Of a stretch of 64,000 nt of DNA, positions 15,001 through 29,200 are shown piece after piece. The position numbers and the translations under genes are program-made. How positions within the stretch are numbered: the first letter of the stretch is position 1; every line of letters begins with the position of its first letter. The stretch is from Acridotheres tristis. Taxonomy: Eukaryota; Chordata; Aves; Passeriformes; Sturnidae. Under the pieces are notes generated by a model. It saw only the letters and a program-made list of their open reading frames with translations. It made no database searches and had not been told where the DNA came from. Location of the stretch: NCBI GenBank assembly GCA_037013685.1, contig CM072884.1:102661548-102725547 (forward strand), given 5' to 3'.

Positions 15001-16717
15001 ATAGGAAAACAAGGCACGCATGCATGAAGTAGCCCCTGACTGCAGTGAAAGTAGGGTACAAGCTTTCCCATTTTGTGGACTCTCATTCATTGAACTGTAG
15101 AGAATCACACATTCTTTTGACTATGTGGTTTTATTTGATATTTCTGAGCAATCAAAAAAATACTAAAACATGTGCAGACCTAGATTTATGAAAGCCTTAC
15201 ACACACTCATGAAAACTTAAAAGTTAGATTACATTATTATTTAATTGCCTTGTACCTACTTATTAAATCTTAAGACTTCATATTATTATTATTATTTTAA
15301 AATGTATTAATAGTATGTTAAGGTTAAATATTATTAGGTAAAGCCTTAACTAGTATGAACAAAATATTTTATATTAAAATTAATTTATAGTAAAACTCAG
15401 TTATTTAACTTCATTTTAGTTTACATATGTTCAGAAATTCTTATCTTTCTTGTGGTGTGCGTAGGAAAGGACTGAAAATAGAATAATTTATCTGCTTCTA
15501 ACAACAAAGCTTACAAAGACATTTTGGTTTCATACTCATGTTTTAATGCCTCATTGTCCACTGTTTATTACAGGAACTTCGAGATTTCTGAGAACTTCTT
15601 TGTTTGTGACCTTTTTATTCTGTGTCTATTTAAATGCAGATAAACTCTCCAGGATGTTTTACAGTTTCCTGTAGGTACAAAAGACAGACCAGTGCTCCCA
15701 GTATTCACTATGACTCAGACATAGACAATTAAAATAGCCAAATAAATATGACTGGAAAAAATAAAATCATAGAGACAGATCGTCAGCTGGAGTATCAGGG
15801 TACAATAGGGTGGCTCTAGCTAAACCAAGTAAAATTCTGGGGCTATTTTCATTTTAGGGTTAATTCTGAGCTCATTTACTTTAGATATGTGCTTACTTGA
15901 ATTAATTTTATAGGCCTAAAAATTATGTACTAAGAGAATCCCATTAAAGGTGTATCAAGGCAAGCATCAGCAATAGTATAAGGAAGAAAATAAATTCCTG
16001 TCTAGACAGACAGCAACATGCACCCCGTTTTTCTTCTGTATCTGCAAATTAATCCCTGAACCATTTGAAGTTATCTGACCTGGCTCCTTTGAGTTACTGA
16101 CTTAGTGCCAGGGAAGGCTCTGGCTGTGGGCTGTGGTTTGTTGCAAAAGTGTGTACAATTTCATAGCAGGCACCTCCTCAGGAAATAAGGCCTGTCTTTA
16201 ATTTTGTATTTAACCTCAAACACACACACAACCGTAGACTGCTGTGGCAGTACTTTCACTTTTTTTATCCCAAAATGTTCTTAGCCTCACAGCCTCATGC
16301 TGGAGGATTCAGGAAGTATTATCTCATCTGTAAAGTTGGGATGTGTAGGAAATGATTGCCACTGAAATGTGAATTTTTCTTTTCCGGCCATTGCTTCAGA
16401 GTTTTTAGTTGATAACCTTATGCTAGGGAACACATAAATCTTAATAGATAACTCTAGTATTAAATAGTGATATGGGTGGCCAGCAAGCATTTGCTGATAA
16501 TGCACATACTGGAAGCTAAACAGCCAGTCAGTGAGTGCAACATCTGTGCCTGATAAAAGCCATTCTCACACTGCAATGCAACAGTCCTGATGAAATCATA
16601 TTGTTACTGTGGAAAAAATATTCAGAGGAACATCTTCTGCAATGGAGAGTATGAACAGATGAGGATGAGCTGGGGCAACCCACACCAGTTATTTTATTGG
16701 CCAGTGACTTGGAATTA
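6051..16717. other. Long AT-rich stretch without recognised genes
   Basis: Over ten kilobases with no exon, RNA gene or clearly identifiable repeat. Short AT-rich microsatellites occur, for example (AT)n near 10,287-10,304. A possible LTR tail near 13 kb is listed separately. Open frames reach only about 146 codons and show no domains. Conserved non-coding elements could be present, but they cannot be recognised without alignment to other birds. Confidence 0.55.
12880..13260 (+). mobile_element. Possible LTR remnant (uncertain)
   Basis: A comparatively GC-rich block in AT-rich DNA includes 'cagcctcaataaagaagg' near 13,168-13,185, which contains an AATAAA polyadenylation signal. A pyrimidine-rich stretch 'catttctctttcactgtg' follows. 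This resembles the R-U5 end of some endogenous retroviral LTRs, but I found no matching second LTR, no clear TG/CA termini and no named family match. It could equally be ordinary unique sequence. Confidence 0.22.
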
Positions 16718-16848
16718 CCCTTTCCCTTTCCCTTTCCCTTTCCCTTTCCCTTTCCCTTTCCCTTTCCCTTTCCCTTTCCCTTTCCCTTTCCCTTTCCCTT
16801 TCCCTTTCCCTTTCCCTTTACCTTTCCCTTTCCCTTTCCCTTTCCCTT
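16718..16848 (+). repeat. (CCCTTT)n hexanucleotide array, 131 bp
   Basis: About 22 near-perfect copies of CCCTTT on the plus strand, with one visible interruption (CTTTACCTTT) near 16,815-16,825. One strand is all pyrimidine and the other all purine, so the array is a mirror repeat able to form triplex DNA. The unit differs from the vertebrate telomere unit CCCTAA, so this is not an interstitial telomere. It produces meaningless Pro-Phe dipeptide open frames on the plus strand. Confidence 0.97.
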
Positions 16849-17519
16849 GGCTTGTTACACAACAGTGCTTTTTACTGAATAAACTCATGATCCAGGAATA
16901 ACTCCTTGTCCTTTTTTAATATGTGCTTTTGAAGACTCATTTTATCTAAAGACTTGAATACAATAAACTGAAAAAAATACCCCATAAAAAAAAGGAAATA
17001 AGTAAATATGCTTCTTCCAATACTAGTAAGAAACATTGCTGTGACAAAATAGAGCAATTTAGGCGCATACCAATATCAAATATCAGGATTCTCTATTCTT
17101 TTTTTTTTACACAGATAGTCAATATCAAGTGAGATGGCACAGCTGTATTTTCTTATAGATTTTTTCATAGATTGAACAATTAATTGCCATTTAACAGGAC
17201 ATGTATAATTTGTAAATATCACTGAATATTATAGATCATAAATGATATAATTTTTTACATCCTTGTGCGCTAATTACAAGACCTTTCATGATTTTTTTTT
17301 GCTGTTGTTATTGTCCTAAAATTGATCCTACTGGTTTTACTTTTCTGTCCCCTATCCTACACTAAAAGAAAAACTGCTCCTTGATGCCAGGCAGCTGCCA
17401 TTTTACTGAAAAAATGTCTGTGGTCCCTCTTAACATATCATCTCCCCAAAAGAGGTTAAAATGCATGAAAAATGAATCCATTTAGGAATGGAAGTTGATT
17501 TTATGACTGTAATGCTACA
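16849..17519. other. Unannotated AT-rich DNA
   Basis: AT-rich sequence between the hexanucleotide array and an LTR-like repeat. No gene or named repeat was recognised. Confidence 0.55.
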
Positions 17520-17908
17520 GAGGAAAAAAAATAAGGAGAGGACTATTTATGATCTACCATAAATCCCCCTTTCCTCTCCCTGTGTGCTGCACAGGGTAGG
17601 AGGAGATGGAATGTAGAGGAGTTGAGAGTGAAAGAGTAAAAGTAAGTCTGGTAAGGAGGGATGGAGAAGGGCACTGTTTTAAGGTTTGTGTCTGTTTCTT
17701 ACTACTCAAATATATTTTAGCTTACAAAAAACAAATTATTTTCCCCAAGCTGAGTATTTTTTGCCCCTGATGGCAACAGGTAAGTGACCTCTCTGTTTTT
17801 ATGATGACCAAAGCTTTCTCGTCACATTTTCTCACCCTGTCCTGTTGAGGAGGGTAAGAGAACACCTGCATGGCATTTTGACCCTTAAACAATACTACCC
17901 CAAAACAG
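17520..17908 (+). mobile_element. Avian LTR-like interspersed repeat, 3' part
   Basis: The plus strand matches, in order, the 3' region of a common bird interspersed repeat that I recognise. There is 'gggcactgttttaaggtttg', then 'attattttccccaagctgag', then 'ttttttgcccctgatggcaa', then 'aggtaagtgacctctctg', then 'cctgtcctgttgaggaggg'. Many substitutions indicate age. I regard the family as endogenous-retrovirus derived, but I cannot give a secure family name. A minus-strand copy of the same family lies at about 38.8-39.5 kb. Confidence 0.65.
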
Positions 17909-20211
17909 TTGTTTATGTGGTGGAGAAGATCACACATTAGAAAGACAGACAGAAGAGAAATAACAACATTTTAACCTCTGCAAAATATTGTATAGCAGTA
18001 TTCTGAATGGTTGTTAGAAGGACAACTTATGTAGACCACAATGAAGATGCTTGTGTACTGAAAAGGAAAATTATATGAGCTTGCAAAAATTTAGAATTAT
18101 ATAGACAGAAAAGGCTGTATTGGTGTATTAAATGAGGAGAGAATCAACGTGACAAGTTAGAATGATAAAAGTCAAATAAGACTCCAGATTTGATGATGCT
18201 GTCCACAGAGCTGAGGGTTTCAGAACAAAAGGTAAAACTGTGTTTTTAGTCTCACTGAATTTTATCTGATGACTAATTATCCACGATGGGTTTCAGAGGA
18301 ATAAGGAGAGGTTTTGGAAAGGAGAGGTAGTGATATAAATTTGTCTTGTACAAACAAACTCTGAGGATGAAAATATACTTGTGCAAAAGGTCACTCTTGC
18401 AAAACTTTTCAGGATCATATTCTAAATGCATTATATCATCTTTGAGTTGAAGAAATAAGTTATAATTCAAAAGACTAACTCCTTATTTTTTTCTCTTAGC
18501 ATCTCAATATTGATATTATCAAAATTTGCTTTCAAAGTTATAGGCTTGTGTTATTAGGTCAGATATGAGACTTTACATTATATTTGTTTCTGTCACTTTA
18601 ATTTCTGATTAACTTTAATAAAGAATTAGATCCATCTTTCCAGGAGAGTCACTATCTTTATTATTGCTATCTACATTACAAATTAATTAATTAGCATTCT
18701 CATCACAAAACTCAAGTTCATTATCTGATAAGAATAAAATTTCTTCAGATACATCCTGAGCTATTTGATTTGTCTTATTTATATTCTCAGTAGGCAACTT
18801 TCTTTCACTTGATAGAGATGGGTATAAGTAATCATGATTTTGCTCATTACTTTCTCGGATTGAGATTTTATTTCTGTCCTTTGTTACATGGAATTCTTAT
18901 TTGTTTTCTTCTCCCTTTGTTTAATTGGTTTGTGACTCCTGGGATATATTATACTTTCGATCCTTGAGTATGAAAAATAAGTTCTAATTTTTTTAACATT
19001 GTTTATATTCAGCAATATATTAAATTGAGAAGCTTATCTGAGTAATAATTAAACAAATAATTAACTAATTTAAATATCTATTTGCTGGGATGTGTTTAGT
19101 ACTGAAGTGACAACGGCCATACTACCAAATATGTACAGACAGCTTAATTGGAGGGGAACAGTTTTTTAATTTAGTCTTAGCTTTTCCTCTAATGAAAGGT
19201 ATACTTTTTCCTCTGTTAATCTAAAAATTTTTATCCCATCTCTACTCAGTTTAGAACCACTCTATTCAAATACATGCTGCAGCTTTTGCCAGACCTTCAC
19301 TAATATCCAAATATATGCCTCCAAAAGGATAACAGATTATATTTAGAGTATGGAGACTTTAGGTCATTAAAGTTCTCAATAAACATCTCTATTTTCTGAA
19401 TCACTCTACACCATTTTCTTCAGAGCTAGTAAAAAAATTTCGGACTATTGAAGTCAGATGTAAGAGTGCCCTAAAGGAACCCTTAGCCACCACACAGCCA
19501 GGCCTATAAATTGTTAAAAAGCATCAAGGTTTTAATGGAGTAATCTCAACACATTTATTCTCCACCTTATTTCCCTGTTTTACTTACAGACATTCTTTAT
19601 TCAGTTATTCCTATGACAGTGTTCAGTGCAATGTGAGACACCTGAAATTACATGAAAGAACCTCCAGGTTCCTGACACAGGAAGCAGACATGCTACAGGA
19701 GGCCTGGGATGATTTCCAAAGGCAGCTGGAGGCTGGATAGATCTCCTAAAACATCCAGTGGTGCCATATTGCTTATTTTAAGGGAAGTGAGTTGAACCCA
19801 GGGTATGATACAGCTTTGTCTTCCAAGATCCAGAAGCAAAAAGTGGAAACTGTAAAGACTTTCCTAGGCATACTCCAGATAAAAATATGTTAAGTTTATG
19901 GACTAGAGTAGAAGTGACACAAATAAAAATCAAATGTCTATAGTGTGGACATCAGATCCTTGGCACTGGTTCTCGAGTTCTGCAAATCCATCCTTTCCAT
20001 TTTGCATGGCTTTCTTTCCTTTTGGTGTAGCCATGGCATCTCAGCTATTGTTATAGTATGTAGAGAGCCTGTGAAGAAAAATCATCTAGACCCTAGTTCA
20101 ACTGTCTTAGATGAAAAAAAAAGTTAGTTATTGGTTGACAGTATCATTCTATCTTTTTTTCACTGACAGTGTCCTGGTTTTGTATTGCTATCCTTATAGG
20201 GTATGTGAAAG
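17909..20211. other. Unannotated AT-rich DNA
   Basis: Very AT-rich sequence without recognised gene or repeat. Confidence 0.55.
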
Positions 20212-20502
20212 CACCACAAAGGATTGTATCCAGATGGAGCCAGATTTTCTCAGTGGTGTTCAGCAACAGGACAAGAGGCAATAGGCATAAAGTGGAACAC
20301 AGGAAGTTCCACCTGAACATGAGGAAGAACTTCTTCACTGTGCCACAGACTATGGAGTCACCCTCAATGGAGGTATCCAAGAACCATCTGGACACAACAC
20401 CATGCCATGTGTGCTGGGATGGCCCTGCTTGAGCAGAGAGGTTGGAGCAGATGACCCCACTGTGGTCCCTTCCCACTTGACCAACTCTGTGATTCTGTGC
20501 AT
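20212..20502 (+). mobile_element. CR1 LINE 3' fragment
   Basis: A well-preserved CR1 3' region on the plus strand. It shows 'ttgtatccagatggagccag', 'cagcaacaggacaagaggca', 'gaacatgaggaagaacttct', 'ggaggtatccaagaacc' and the end 'ccaactctgtgattctgtg'. Compared with the usual CR1 order, part of the segment between 'ttcttcactgtg' and 'tggagtcaccctc' is missing, indicating a small internal deletion. It is 5'-truncated and has no coding capacity. Confidence 0.95.
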
Positions 20503-23500
20503 AACAAATTATTAAAGGCCTTTCTGGAAGTTTCCTTGTAAATTATCTTGTACTGACAAGATATAGCCAGTTTGATTTAATGGCAAGCATACAGCTTGCA
20601 GCAGTATAGCTAAATCCTTTTAAAATTGATTGCTAAAGAAGAAAAAATTAAAGTTTTGGCAGTTTTTGTACTGCATACCTTGTTTATTGTTTTCTTTGCC
20701 TGTTAAATTTGAGCCATAAATAACCTTTTCCCTTTGAGGTGAATTCAATGCATGAAGAATTTAATGATTTATTAGTTAACCTCTGCTTAGAAGGATTCAC
20801 TGTGACCAGGAATGCAGTCACATAGAAAGAGTATTCCTGAATAATGTACTTCCATTTGTAACAGTAAGAAGTGAAATGCTGCCAAACTGAAATAGGTGCC
20901 CTTAGCAGTGATGAAATTCTGAAACACAGGTTTTTAGGAAAAATGGGTGCAGTGGGCAGAATTGATGAGTTTAAACCTAGAACAATAGCTAATGAAATGA
21001 TGAAAGAGCAAAAGGAAAAAGACCATTGAGTAATTCAGTCAATAGAATATTTAAGAGAGAAATGACCATTTACCTATAGAGATGAAATTTTCAGTCCAGC
21101 AGCTTCATTGCATTTTCAAGTCAACATTTATGTTTCATAGTCACACCTGGGATTCCAAAGAGCCTTGTTGCCCAGTAGTCATGCTGTTGACAGCTCTCAC
21201 AGTGTGCTGGCCAGCCAATTCCTCCTCCCCCCAGACAGAGGGATTCCTCCCACACCAACATCTGCAAAAAGGCTCACATATCAGAAACAAGGCAATGAGA
21301 AGGACAGAGAGACTTTCAAGGCTTCCTGGGCTCTGCACATGACCAGAATGCATATCCAGGTGATACCAACTGGGAAGTTCTCAAAAGTCCCAGAGTACAA
21401 ACATAACTAAGGGTTTGGAGTATTACTGTAACCCCCAAAGGGTAGCTTTTGCAGTGATTATCTCTCTTTGTACAGATAAGGTAATTTGTTCAGTTCAAGT
21501 GCAATCCATTTCAGATAGGTCAGAACAGCTCACTTTACCCAAGAGCAGAGGCTCAGCTTTCCAGATCAGCCGGGTATTTCTTTCAAACAGAAATGGAAAT
21601 CTAGGGTGAGAGGATTTCCTGTCAAGCTGCTAGAAAATCTGACTAATAATTACTGTATCTGGACTACACCTGAATAGTCTTAGAGTATCTTTAAGGAAGA
21701 CTCCAGGATCCTGATCTTCAGCTTTCTTCATCTTTTGATGCTCAATGCAACATAGCTCTGACCACAATTTTCCTGTATTCCCTTCAAGAGCTTCTTGACA
21801 TTCATCAAGTCATTTAATATTGTCATCTGAAGTGGTTCTCAGGCTGTGTTTGGTATAAGTGTTTTATTTACATAATGGACTGAATTTATAGAGCAGAAAG
21901 AATTGCACTCCAAGTGAAAAAGGAGGGGGGAAATTAAAAGCAACCCCCAAGTTTGCCTCTTCAGTATTGAGAGGATGCATCATTTCTATAGGCATGCAAC
22001 AATTTGAGTAGGTCAGTAACTGAAAATAGATCACAGGCAGGGGAAATATTTCTCTTTACTTGTACTATAACAGCTTCAAAAGAGCTAAACAGCTGCTGTA
22101 AGCATAGTGCTTACTTATTTAAATCTCCATTAAGCAGCCGTATTGTTTTTCTTCGGCAACACCTGGATGATGGTGAAAAGAGTTCTCTTGGTAATTATGA
22201 CTATATTGCAGCATTCTCTATATCATAAATTAAATTTGGAGATTGATATATTAATGATGGGGTTTGTATAACAAAAAAATGGAAGCTCTTACAGACTCAT
22301 TCAGACGTGCTTTTTTTCTGTAAAGGTTTTCCTGTCCCACATTAAACAGACAAAAAGCAATATCTTTGCTGACAAGGAATTGAACTAAATCTGCTAGTTC
22401 TTTCCCTTGTCACACTGTATTGTTGGTTTGAGCAATAATCTACTGACCTCAATTATGCCTGAGTGATGACCTTCTCATTACTGCCACGTTTACAGCCACG
22501 AGATGGACAGAAATCTTAGCTGTGGATCACTAAATACATATTCAGCAAATCACACATGTTTCAGCACACATCCCATGTCTTTTACTGACACTACTGTTAA
22601 AGTAGATAATAACACAGCACCTAAAGTGCTCTTGCTTTGAGGGCCTAGGAGACAGTTTTAATAGGCAGCAATTTATTGGACTTATTCTTCAATATACTCT
22701 CTTTAAGTCTTCTTTAAAAATACCACTTTCTGTGATGCATAAGCATCTTTGTCTGCTCATCCCTCCTAATAATCACTGCTGAATTTCAGATATGGCCTTA
22801 CTTTTTTTTCGAATTTTTCTAAGCCTCTTTCTAATCCATTCTCTCATCTCAATTAAAAGTAAAATCTGCAGTCTATTTAAACCATAATAGGTTAGGAATT
22901 CAGCATGATTAATTATTAACAAGACCTGGTGATAGAAAATTAACTTGCTGGGTTTATTTGTCATTTGCACAGATTCTTCCTTCTCTCTTGGCTATATAAC
23001 AGATGGGACACTCATAATGAAAATGTTCTATAAACAGCTCCTAAAATGCAAGGTATTCTTGTTTAAAAAACCCAGACAGTTAAGATATGAACATAATATG
23101 AAGCAGAACAATTTCAAACTTCAGTGTAGCAGATAATTTCCTAGTGGAAAATGTATGTGAGCAGCTTACCCATAGCCTCATCCTTTCAGTATTTATTTTA
23201 AATAGTTCATCTTGGCAAGGCAGGGCTTAAAGACTAAAAGCAAAGCAGAGCAAATGAAATATAATAAGTAATATAAGATAACCACAGCACAGGAACACAT
23301 TTAATGGAAGAATTAATTTAAAACTAGAAAGCTTATGGAAACTCCCAGTGTGAATTCAGGGAAAGAACATCTCCATGGACTTTCACAAAAGTTTAAAAGG
23401 GTAGCAGTTATGCAGCTCTTCTAACTATGTCTTTCTGACATGAACTGCAACCTGCCTTGAGAACATCATTCATAAGATAGCAAAAAGATGTTTCTTAAGA

Positions 23501-25899
23501 CTTCTGTTCTTCCAACAAATTTTGACCAAGTAGTAGATTCAAAATTTCAGAAGAAATGCACAAGGTGGCAAAACAAATTCCTTATCAGAACATTTTTGGA
23601 ACATGTTAATCAATTCTACATGACCAAGCAGTGAGAGCACTGACTACCCTTTTATTGTCTTTGCTGGAAAATCTGATTCAGGTCAGTAATTTGAAAATGA
23701 AACAGAACAAACCAAACAAAAATACAAACAAACAAACAAACAACAACAACAAACAACAAAAACCAAATAGATATGGTTTGAAAATATTCTAACTTTCAGG
23801 CAAAAATTAGACATATAATTTTAGCCAAACCCAGAAAGGACTTGTAGGTTGTGAAAGAACTTGTAGTTTATTGTAAACATGTGTTTTAGGACAATTGGAA
23901 ATCAGTGGTACTGTATACGAAATTCGTATTGACAATAAAACATTACCTATTGCTGAAAAAGTTAGCAGAAACGTGAGCCTGTATGAGGCCATATCACATT
24001 CTAGTTCTCTAATCTATTGTGGAAGAGATCACTGTGCAACCTTAAGTCCTGGCTTAATAATAGTGCTTACAACAGATCCATACAATACTCTGTAATAAAA
24101 ATTCTCTGTAAGGAATCAGTCAGGAGAAAGGCTGATGTTACAGCAGCCTGGCTACGTGCAGCTAATGGTTCAGAGCAAACCTTCTGGGAAGCTTGTTCTA
24201 GCATCAAAGTCTTAATAGAGCATGACCTTGAGTGGAGAGGCAGGCAATTTGTGAGAAACTTTGGGTGTGAATGCTTGCTCAGCAACGCTTTGAAAAGATC
24301 CACACATGCAGGTCACACAATGTTTGAAATCTGCAGAGGAATAGGGAGCCTATATTCAAGCAGACATCCTTATGTTTCAACCTAAATAATAGAAATAATG
24401 TATAATGTGCTGTTATTTTTACAAGTTAGGATTTTTCAGGTTGTTCTTGTTTAAAACCTACAATTCATATAAATCCTACCGTTTCACAAGGAAACCTTGA
24501 TTTTGTGCTCGTGTTTGTATTGTCTTCTATAATGGATAAATAAAAATCTCCAGAGGAATGCCTGCTGGATTTTTGTAAGATACCCAGGAGAAAGGAAGAG
24601 TCAGCAATTTGCTATATATCTTTTGAAAATGCAATAAGGCTTGATCAAACATTGAGAAGAGATTTTAAACACTGGAGAAAGATCTTCTTGTTTTGTCATA
24701 ACATGTTAGTTTTAGGTACTCTAAGATACAATTGCAGAGCCTAGAGATACTAATGGATTTTTTTTTTTAAGATGTCCTTGCAGATCTTAATATTTGCAGT
24801 GTCCCTATTGCCCAGAGAAAAAACAAACCCCCAAGTATTGGAGTTCAAAATGATAGTGAAAATGTTATTGGACCATCTTGTCTTCACAGGCTTGAAAGAT
24901 ACCTGTTGGCTACATCATACATCACATAAATAGCCATGGTATTACTTGTGCAAATGAAGACTAGAAATACTGCTGAATGATGCAGTTTACAAAGCTTAGT
25001 TTTCTTTGTAAATCTTAAATAGCAACACTTCCTGCCTGCTGTTCTTGAAATATTGACCATCAGGCACTGATCCTAATTTTCTATCTAATCAGGGTAGAGA
25101 AGCCATGCCTGTAGCAAGTCATCTGTCACAGAGTTCCATTAGCAGATTTCAAATATTGACTAGCAAAGAAGTATTCACTTTCCTGAGATTAACAATCTAT
25201 TGGATAATATACAATGTGTCTACAATAGCCATTAATGGAAAATTGATGAAGATAAATCTAATTGGTAACAAAGTTACTGGTTTGCAAACACTTCATAAAT
25301 AAAAGACAAGCCTAACCAATGAACAGTTCCTAATGAGTATTTCAAACTTTACTGATGCCAAGAACTAAAGTAATACCCACTATGAAGTAATAATATTGTT
25401 TAGCTGTATGGTTTAAAGTTGTAACAGTTTCCTTGTGATCTTCTTTCAATAAACACTCCTTACTGAATCAGCATGCTCTACAAATTTATAAGGCATACTG
25501 TCTGATTTTCTGAAATCAAAACTGGGAAGTGCAGGTATCAGCTCTTTTCTGTTTGCAATCCATATAAATCTAAGAAACATAGGTGCACAATTTCTGTATA
25601 TATCAAAATATTTGCATTTGTATTATTTGTCAATATGAACTTTACTGATGGGTAAGGGAGAGCACCCAATTATTATTAAAAAAGTGTTTTAAAAAATATT
25701 AATAATGGGAGTTATTTTAACACTGTAATAGAATAAATGTTTGTGCTTCTGAAACCAGAAATCTAACATTCATTTCATTGTTCCTCCTTGTAACTTAATT
25801 GTTAATACATAACAAAACTTAATAATTCATCTTTTGCACGTATTTATGTGACTATCACTTCTTTAGTAGTTAAGTAGATAGATATCTACTCAATTCACG
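20503..25899. other. Unannotated AT-rich DNA
   Basis: No gene or clear transposon. An A-rich (CAAA)n/(CAA)n simple repeat sits at about 23,716-23,762. Open frames are at most 122 codons with no recognised domain. Confidence 0.55.
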
Positions 25900-26235
25900 T
25901 TTCTTCTATTATAAATCTCTGGAGATTAGTTGTTGAGCTGTCTTTAGTAGTCTCCTCTTGAACAGGCCCAGCTTCTCCAGCCTTTCCTCTCAGGAGATGT
26001 GCTCCTGTTCCTTCATCATCTTGGTCAGTCTCTGCTGGACTTGTTTCAGAAGCTCGAAGTCTCTTGTCCTGAGGAGCCCAGAACTGGGCACAGCACTGCA
26101 GACACAGCTCAGTGGGGCTGAGTGGAGGGGCAGGATCCCTTCCCTGCCATGCTGGGAATGCTCTCCCTGATGCCCCCACACTCCCTGATGCCCGCCATCA
26201 TTTCCTGCAAGGACAGAAGAGAGCACAACCTGTGC
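25900..26235 (-). mobile_element. CR1 LINE, ORF2 3' portion (minus strand)
   Basis: Read on the plus strand, the order is 'cagcttctccagcctttcct', 'aggagatgtgctcctg', 'tctctgctggacttg', 'agcccagaactgggcacagc' and 'tgagtggaggggcaggatcc'. This is the reverse complement of the 3' end of CR1 ORF2. The coding frame on the minus strand is a relic of the region after the reverse transcriptase core. The 3' untranslated end and tail are not evident on the left, so the element is truncated at both ends. The short open frames here on both strands belong to this relic. Confidence 0.85.
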
Positions 26236-29200
26236 TGGAGATCCCCTGCCCTGTCTCCAGGGCCCTGGGGTCAGTTATTGCTCATCTCATGTAAAAATAT
26301 AGGGAGACCTTCAATACTAAATCTGGAGACATTAGGATTGTCTGTCATTGGTATCCTGACACCTGTGTACATGCAAAGACCAAAAATGTGATCGTCATCA
26401 TTATCATGGCCTAATTAGTTATTATGGGAGATGGTGTATGTCCACTGACAGGACTGCAAAGGGGAAGACTTGGGCAACCTAAATGTCTTCTCATGGTTGC
26501 TGTTTTGCATTTCCACACTTTGCATATATAAATATGAAGATATTTATATGAATTTGAATATGAATAATATAAATATAATGTAAATCCTTCATTCTACTAG
26601 GTGTTTATATAGTGATCGCACACTGGGCCTTATTGCATCAGAATTTCATATACATTGTACCTCACTTTTATTAACAGGAGTTTAGTAATTGTTGCACTTT
26701 GGTATGACACAGATCACAATATTTGTCTTTCATCATTTCCTCAGTTTTAATCTAGCTTTACATTGTTCAGTTCTCCTCACTGCATTGATGGTTTATGAAA
26801 ATGTGTTGCAGGATTCATCAAAAATAAGGTATGACTGTCTGTTTTCACCTTGTTGATTATAATTGAACATCTCTATAATCTTTTTAGTATAACCTCCTAA
26901 GTATTTTAATAACAATTTTTCTACTATAACTTCAAGTTATGGAAATTGTTTTAAACTCTTTGCTACTGACTATAAAATGTGAAAATTAACCCTTGGACAT
27001 GGTTTTGCGCATCACCTTTTGTAAGAATATTGCAAACATCAGTGTTTTGACAGAGAATGAAACCTTTTTTGAAGTTTTGCCTCTGTGTGTATGTGAGTGA
27101 GGGAAGAGAGAGAAACTCATCTAGGGATATATCAGTAACAAAATATTTTATGCTTCAATCCAATCTTATATATATGCATTCATTTTCAAACTGAATTATC
27201 CCACTTGCTATTTTTCCTGTCTACATAATTTTCCCCTCAACTGACACCTTAGTTTCCCAAGATGGAAAATATACCTACATATATGCATCTGATTGCAGAA
27301 TCACAAAGAAACTCTGAAATTTCACTCACTCTTTATTGAATAATCACATTAGCATAGATTCCACTCTTTCTTTGTCACACTTTTAATACACATCATATTT
27401 CTGTTACTGAAGTATTGCAGGGCACAGTGACATTGCAGCCATCTACCCTGTTGCTGGAGGTACCCTGAAATAATGACATGAAGAAAAAAAAAATAGATTA
27501 GTACTGCAATATTGCCCTGTCAGTCTCGGGAAGTGTTTTTGCACTTCCTCCTCCATCTTCTCCAGGTGTCTAAAACTGTTTTGTCAAGGTAAGTCTCTAC
27601 CTTACAAAACAGCTCATTGCTACGGAGATGCAATGTGAAGTTTCCTTTGAGACTGAATCCATTTTCTCCAATTACTGCAGCTGATAAGTGTTAACCTACA
27701 TAATTGAAGGAATAAAGGCATACAAAAAATCCACTCCAAACCCCACCATTGTTGTCTAGGGATCATAGATTTTGCTCTAACAGATGGCAAAAATGAAGTA
27801 GGAAAATTTAAACTTACTTTGTTTACATTTTACTGTTAACCTTCTGAAGATGTATCAGCAAACATTATAAAGAAATAAGAATCAACTATGAGTTTTGTGC
27901 TCTACAAATATTTTATTTTTATATTCAAATATTTATGAACCTTTATTTCCCTGGCAACTATTTAAAGATGTCCTGACTAAACCAAGTTTCATTTTAAATG
28001 TTAATTATTATATTGAGCATATTGTGGCTAGCAAAACATATCCAATAACAAGCCAGTAAACTAGAAGATCTTCCAGAAGGTACTTTCAGATGGATTTAAA
28101 AAAAAAAAAAAAGAATAAAGTCTCCTTTCCCAGATTTTCTTAAACACCTTTCTGGAGTCTAAATTGTATATGCCAACAGTAAATAATAATTTCTTTCATC
28201 TGGCCTGTACTATTGATGCAAGCAATATCTTAATAGCTTTCTCACTTTTGTTTACAGTTGAAGCCACTACAAAGCATTTCCATCTCTTCTATTTTACAGG
28301 ACCTTTAACTGTCCTTTATATGACTATAATTTTCTGTAATAACTATGGAACTGTCAATCTTAAAGGAGATCTCACCTAAAAGTGGGTTCTTTCTTAAGTG
28401 CTTTGCAGAAATAGAAACACAACCATCATGTCCCTACTTACTTAAGGCTTAATTACTTTTTTCAGGGTCTTTGATTGAAAACATACCTCTCTTGTTGCAC
28501 TTGATTAATTTTATCAAATACAGTTTGGAATTCAAGCTTTAGCTGCCTCAAGTAAAAAGAAATCCCAGAGAAAATGTTACAGAACCTGCAAGTATCATGG
28601 AGCTGCCTTCTGATTAGTTTCCTCATAAATAATATCCATTGCTGCCAGATAGACTATAAAGAAGTCCTGTTTTCCTCCAGCTGATGTTCAGAAAAAAATT
28701 CAGTTCCAATGAATCTTTAATTTCTCCTGCATCTCCTTATCCTGTTTTTACTATATGATATTTTCAATGATCTTTCCACACTAAGTACTTACAAAGGACT
28801 CATGCCATATCCTTTGTCAATCTGATGAGCTCTCCACTGAAGCATGAAGCTCAGTGCACTGTCCAGACTCTGATGGGGAAGGTCTTCCACTGTTGGAAAC
28901 ATCCACACCAGCACCACTCCCTCCCCAGAGCAGTGCTGCCATCTCTTACATCCTCCTTCCCCATCACCATTCACTCATTTACCCCAAATTTGGCAGATAT
29001 GAGACCATATCATTGAAAATCATGATTCAATATCAAATAGTTTGATGCAGTTGTATTAATTCTCTCTTTAATTATCCATTCTCAGCTTTCAGGTGAACTT
29101 AAACACATCACATAAAATAAAAACATAATGCAGGATGTGTTTTCTTGGCTGTAGCAGTACTGGAGAAGGGGATAAAGTCTGTTCAGCATGTATGTAGGCA

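Noticed and set aside
16718..16848. Interstitial telomere
   Set aside because: The unit is CCCTTT, not CCCTAA.
16590..16901. Open frame with long Pro-Phe repeats
   Set aside because: It is a direct translation of the (CCCTTT)n array; all its length comes from the repeat.
25895..26391. Small genes on both strands
   Set aside because: They overlap a CR1 ORF2 relic, which explains the open frames.
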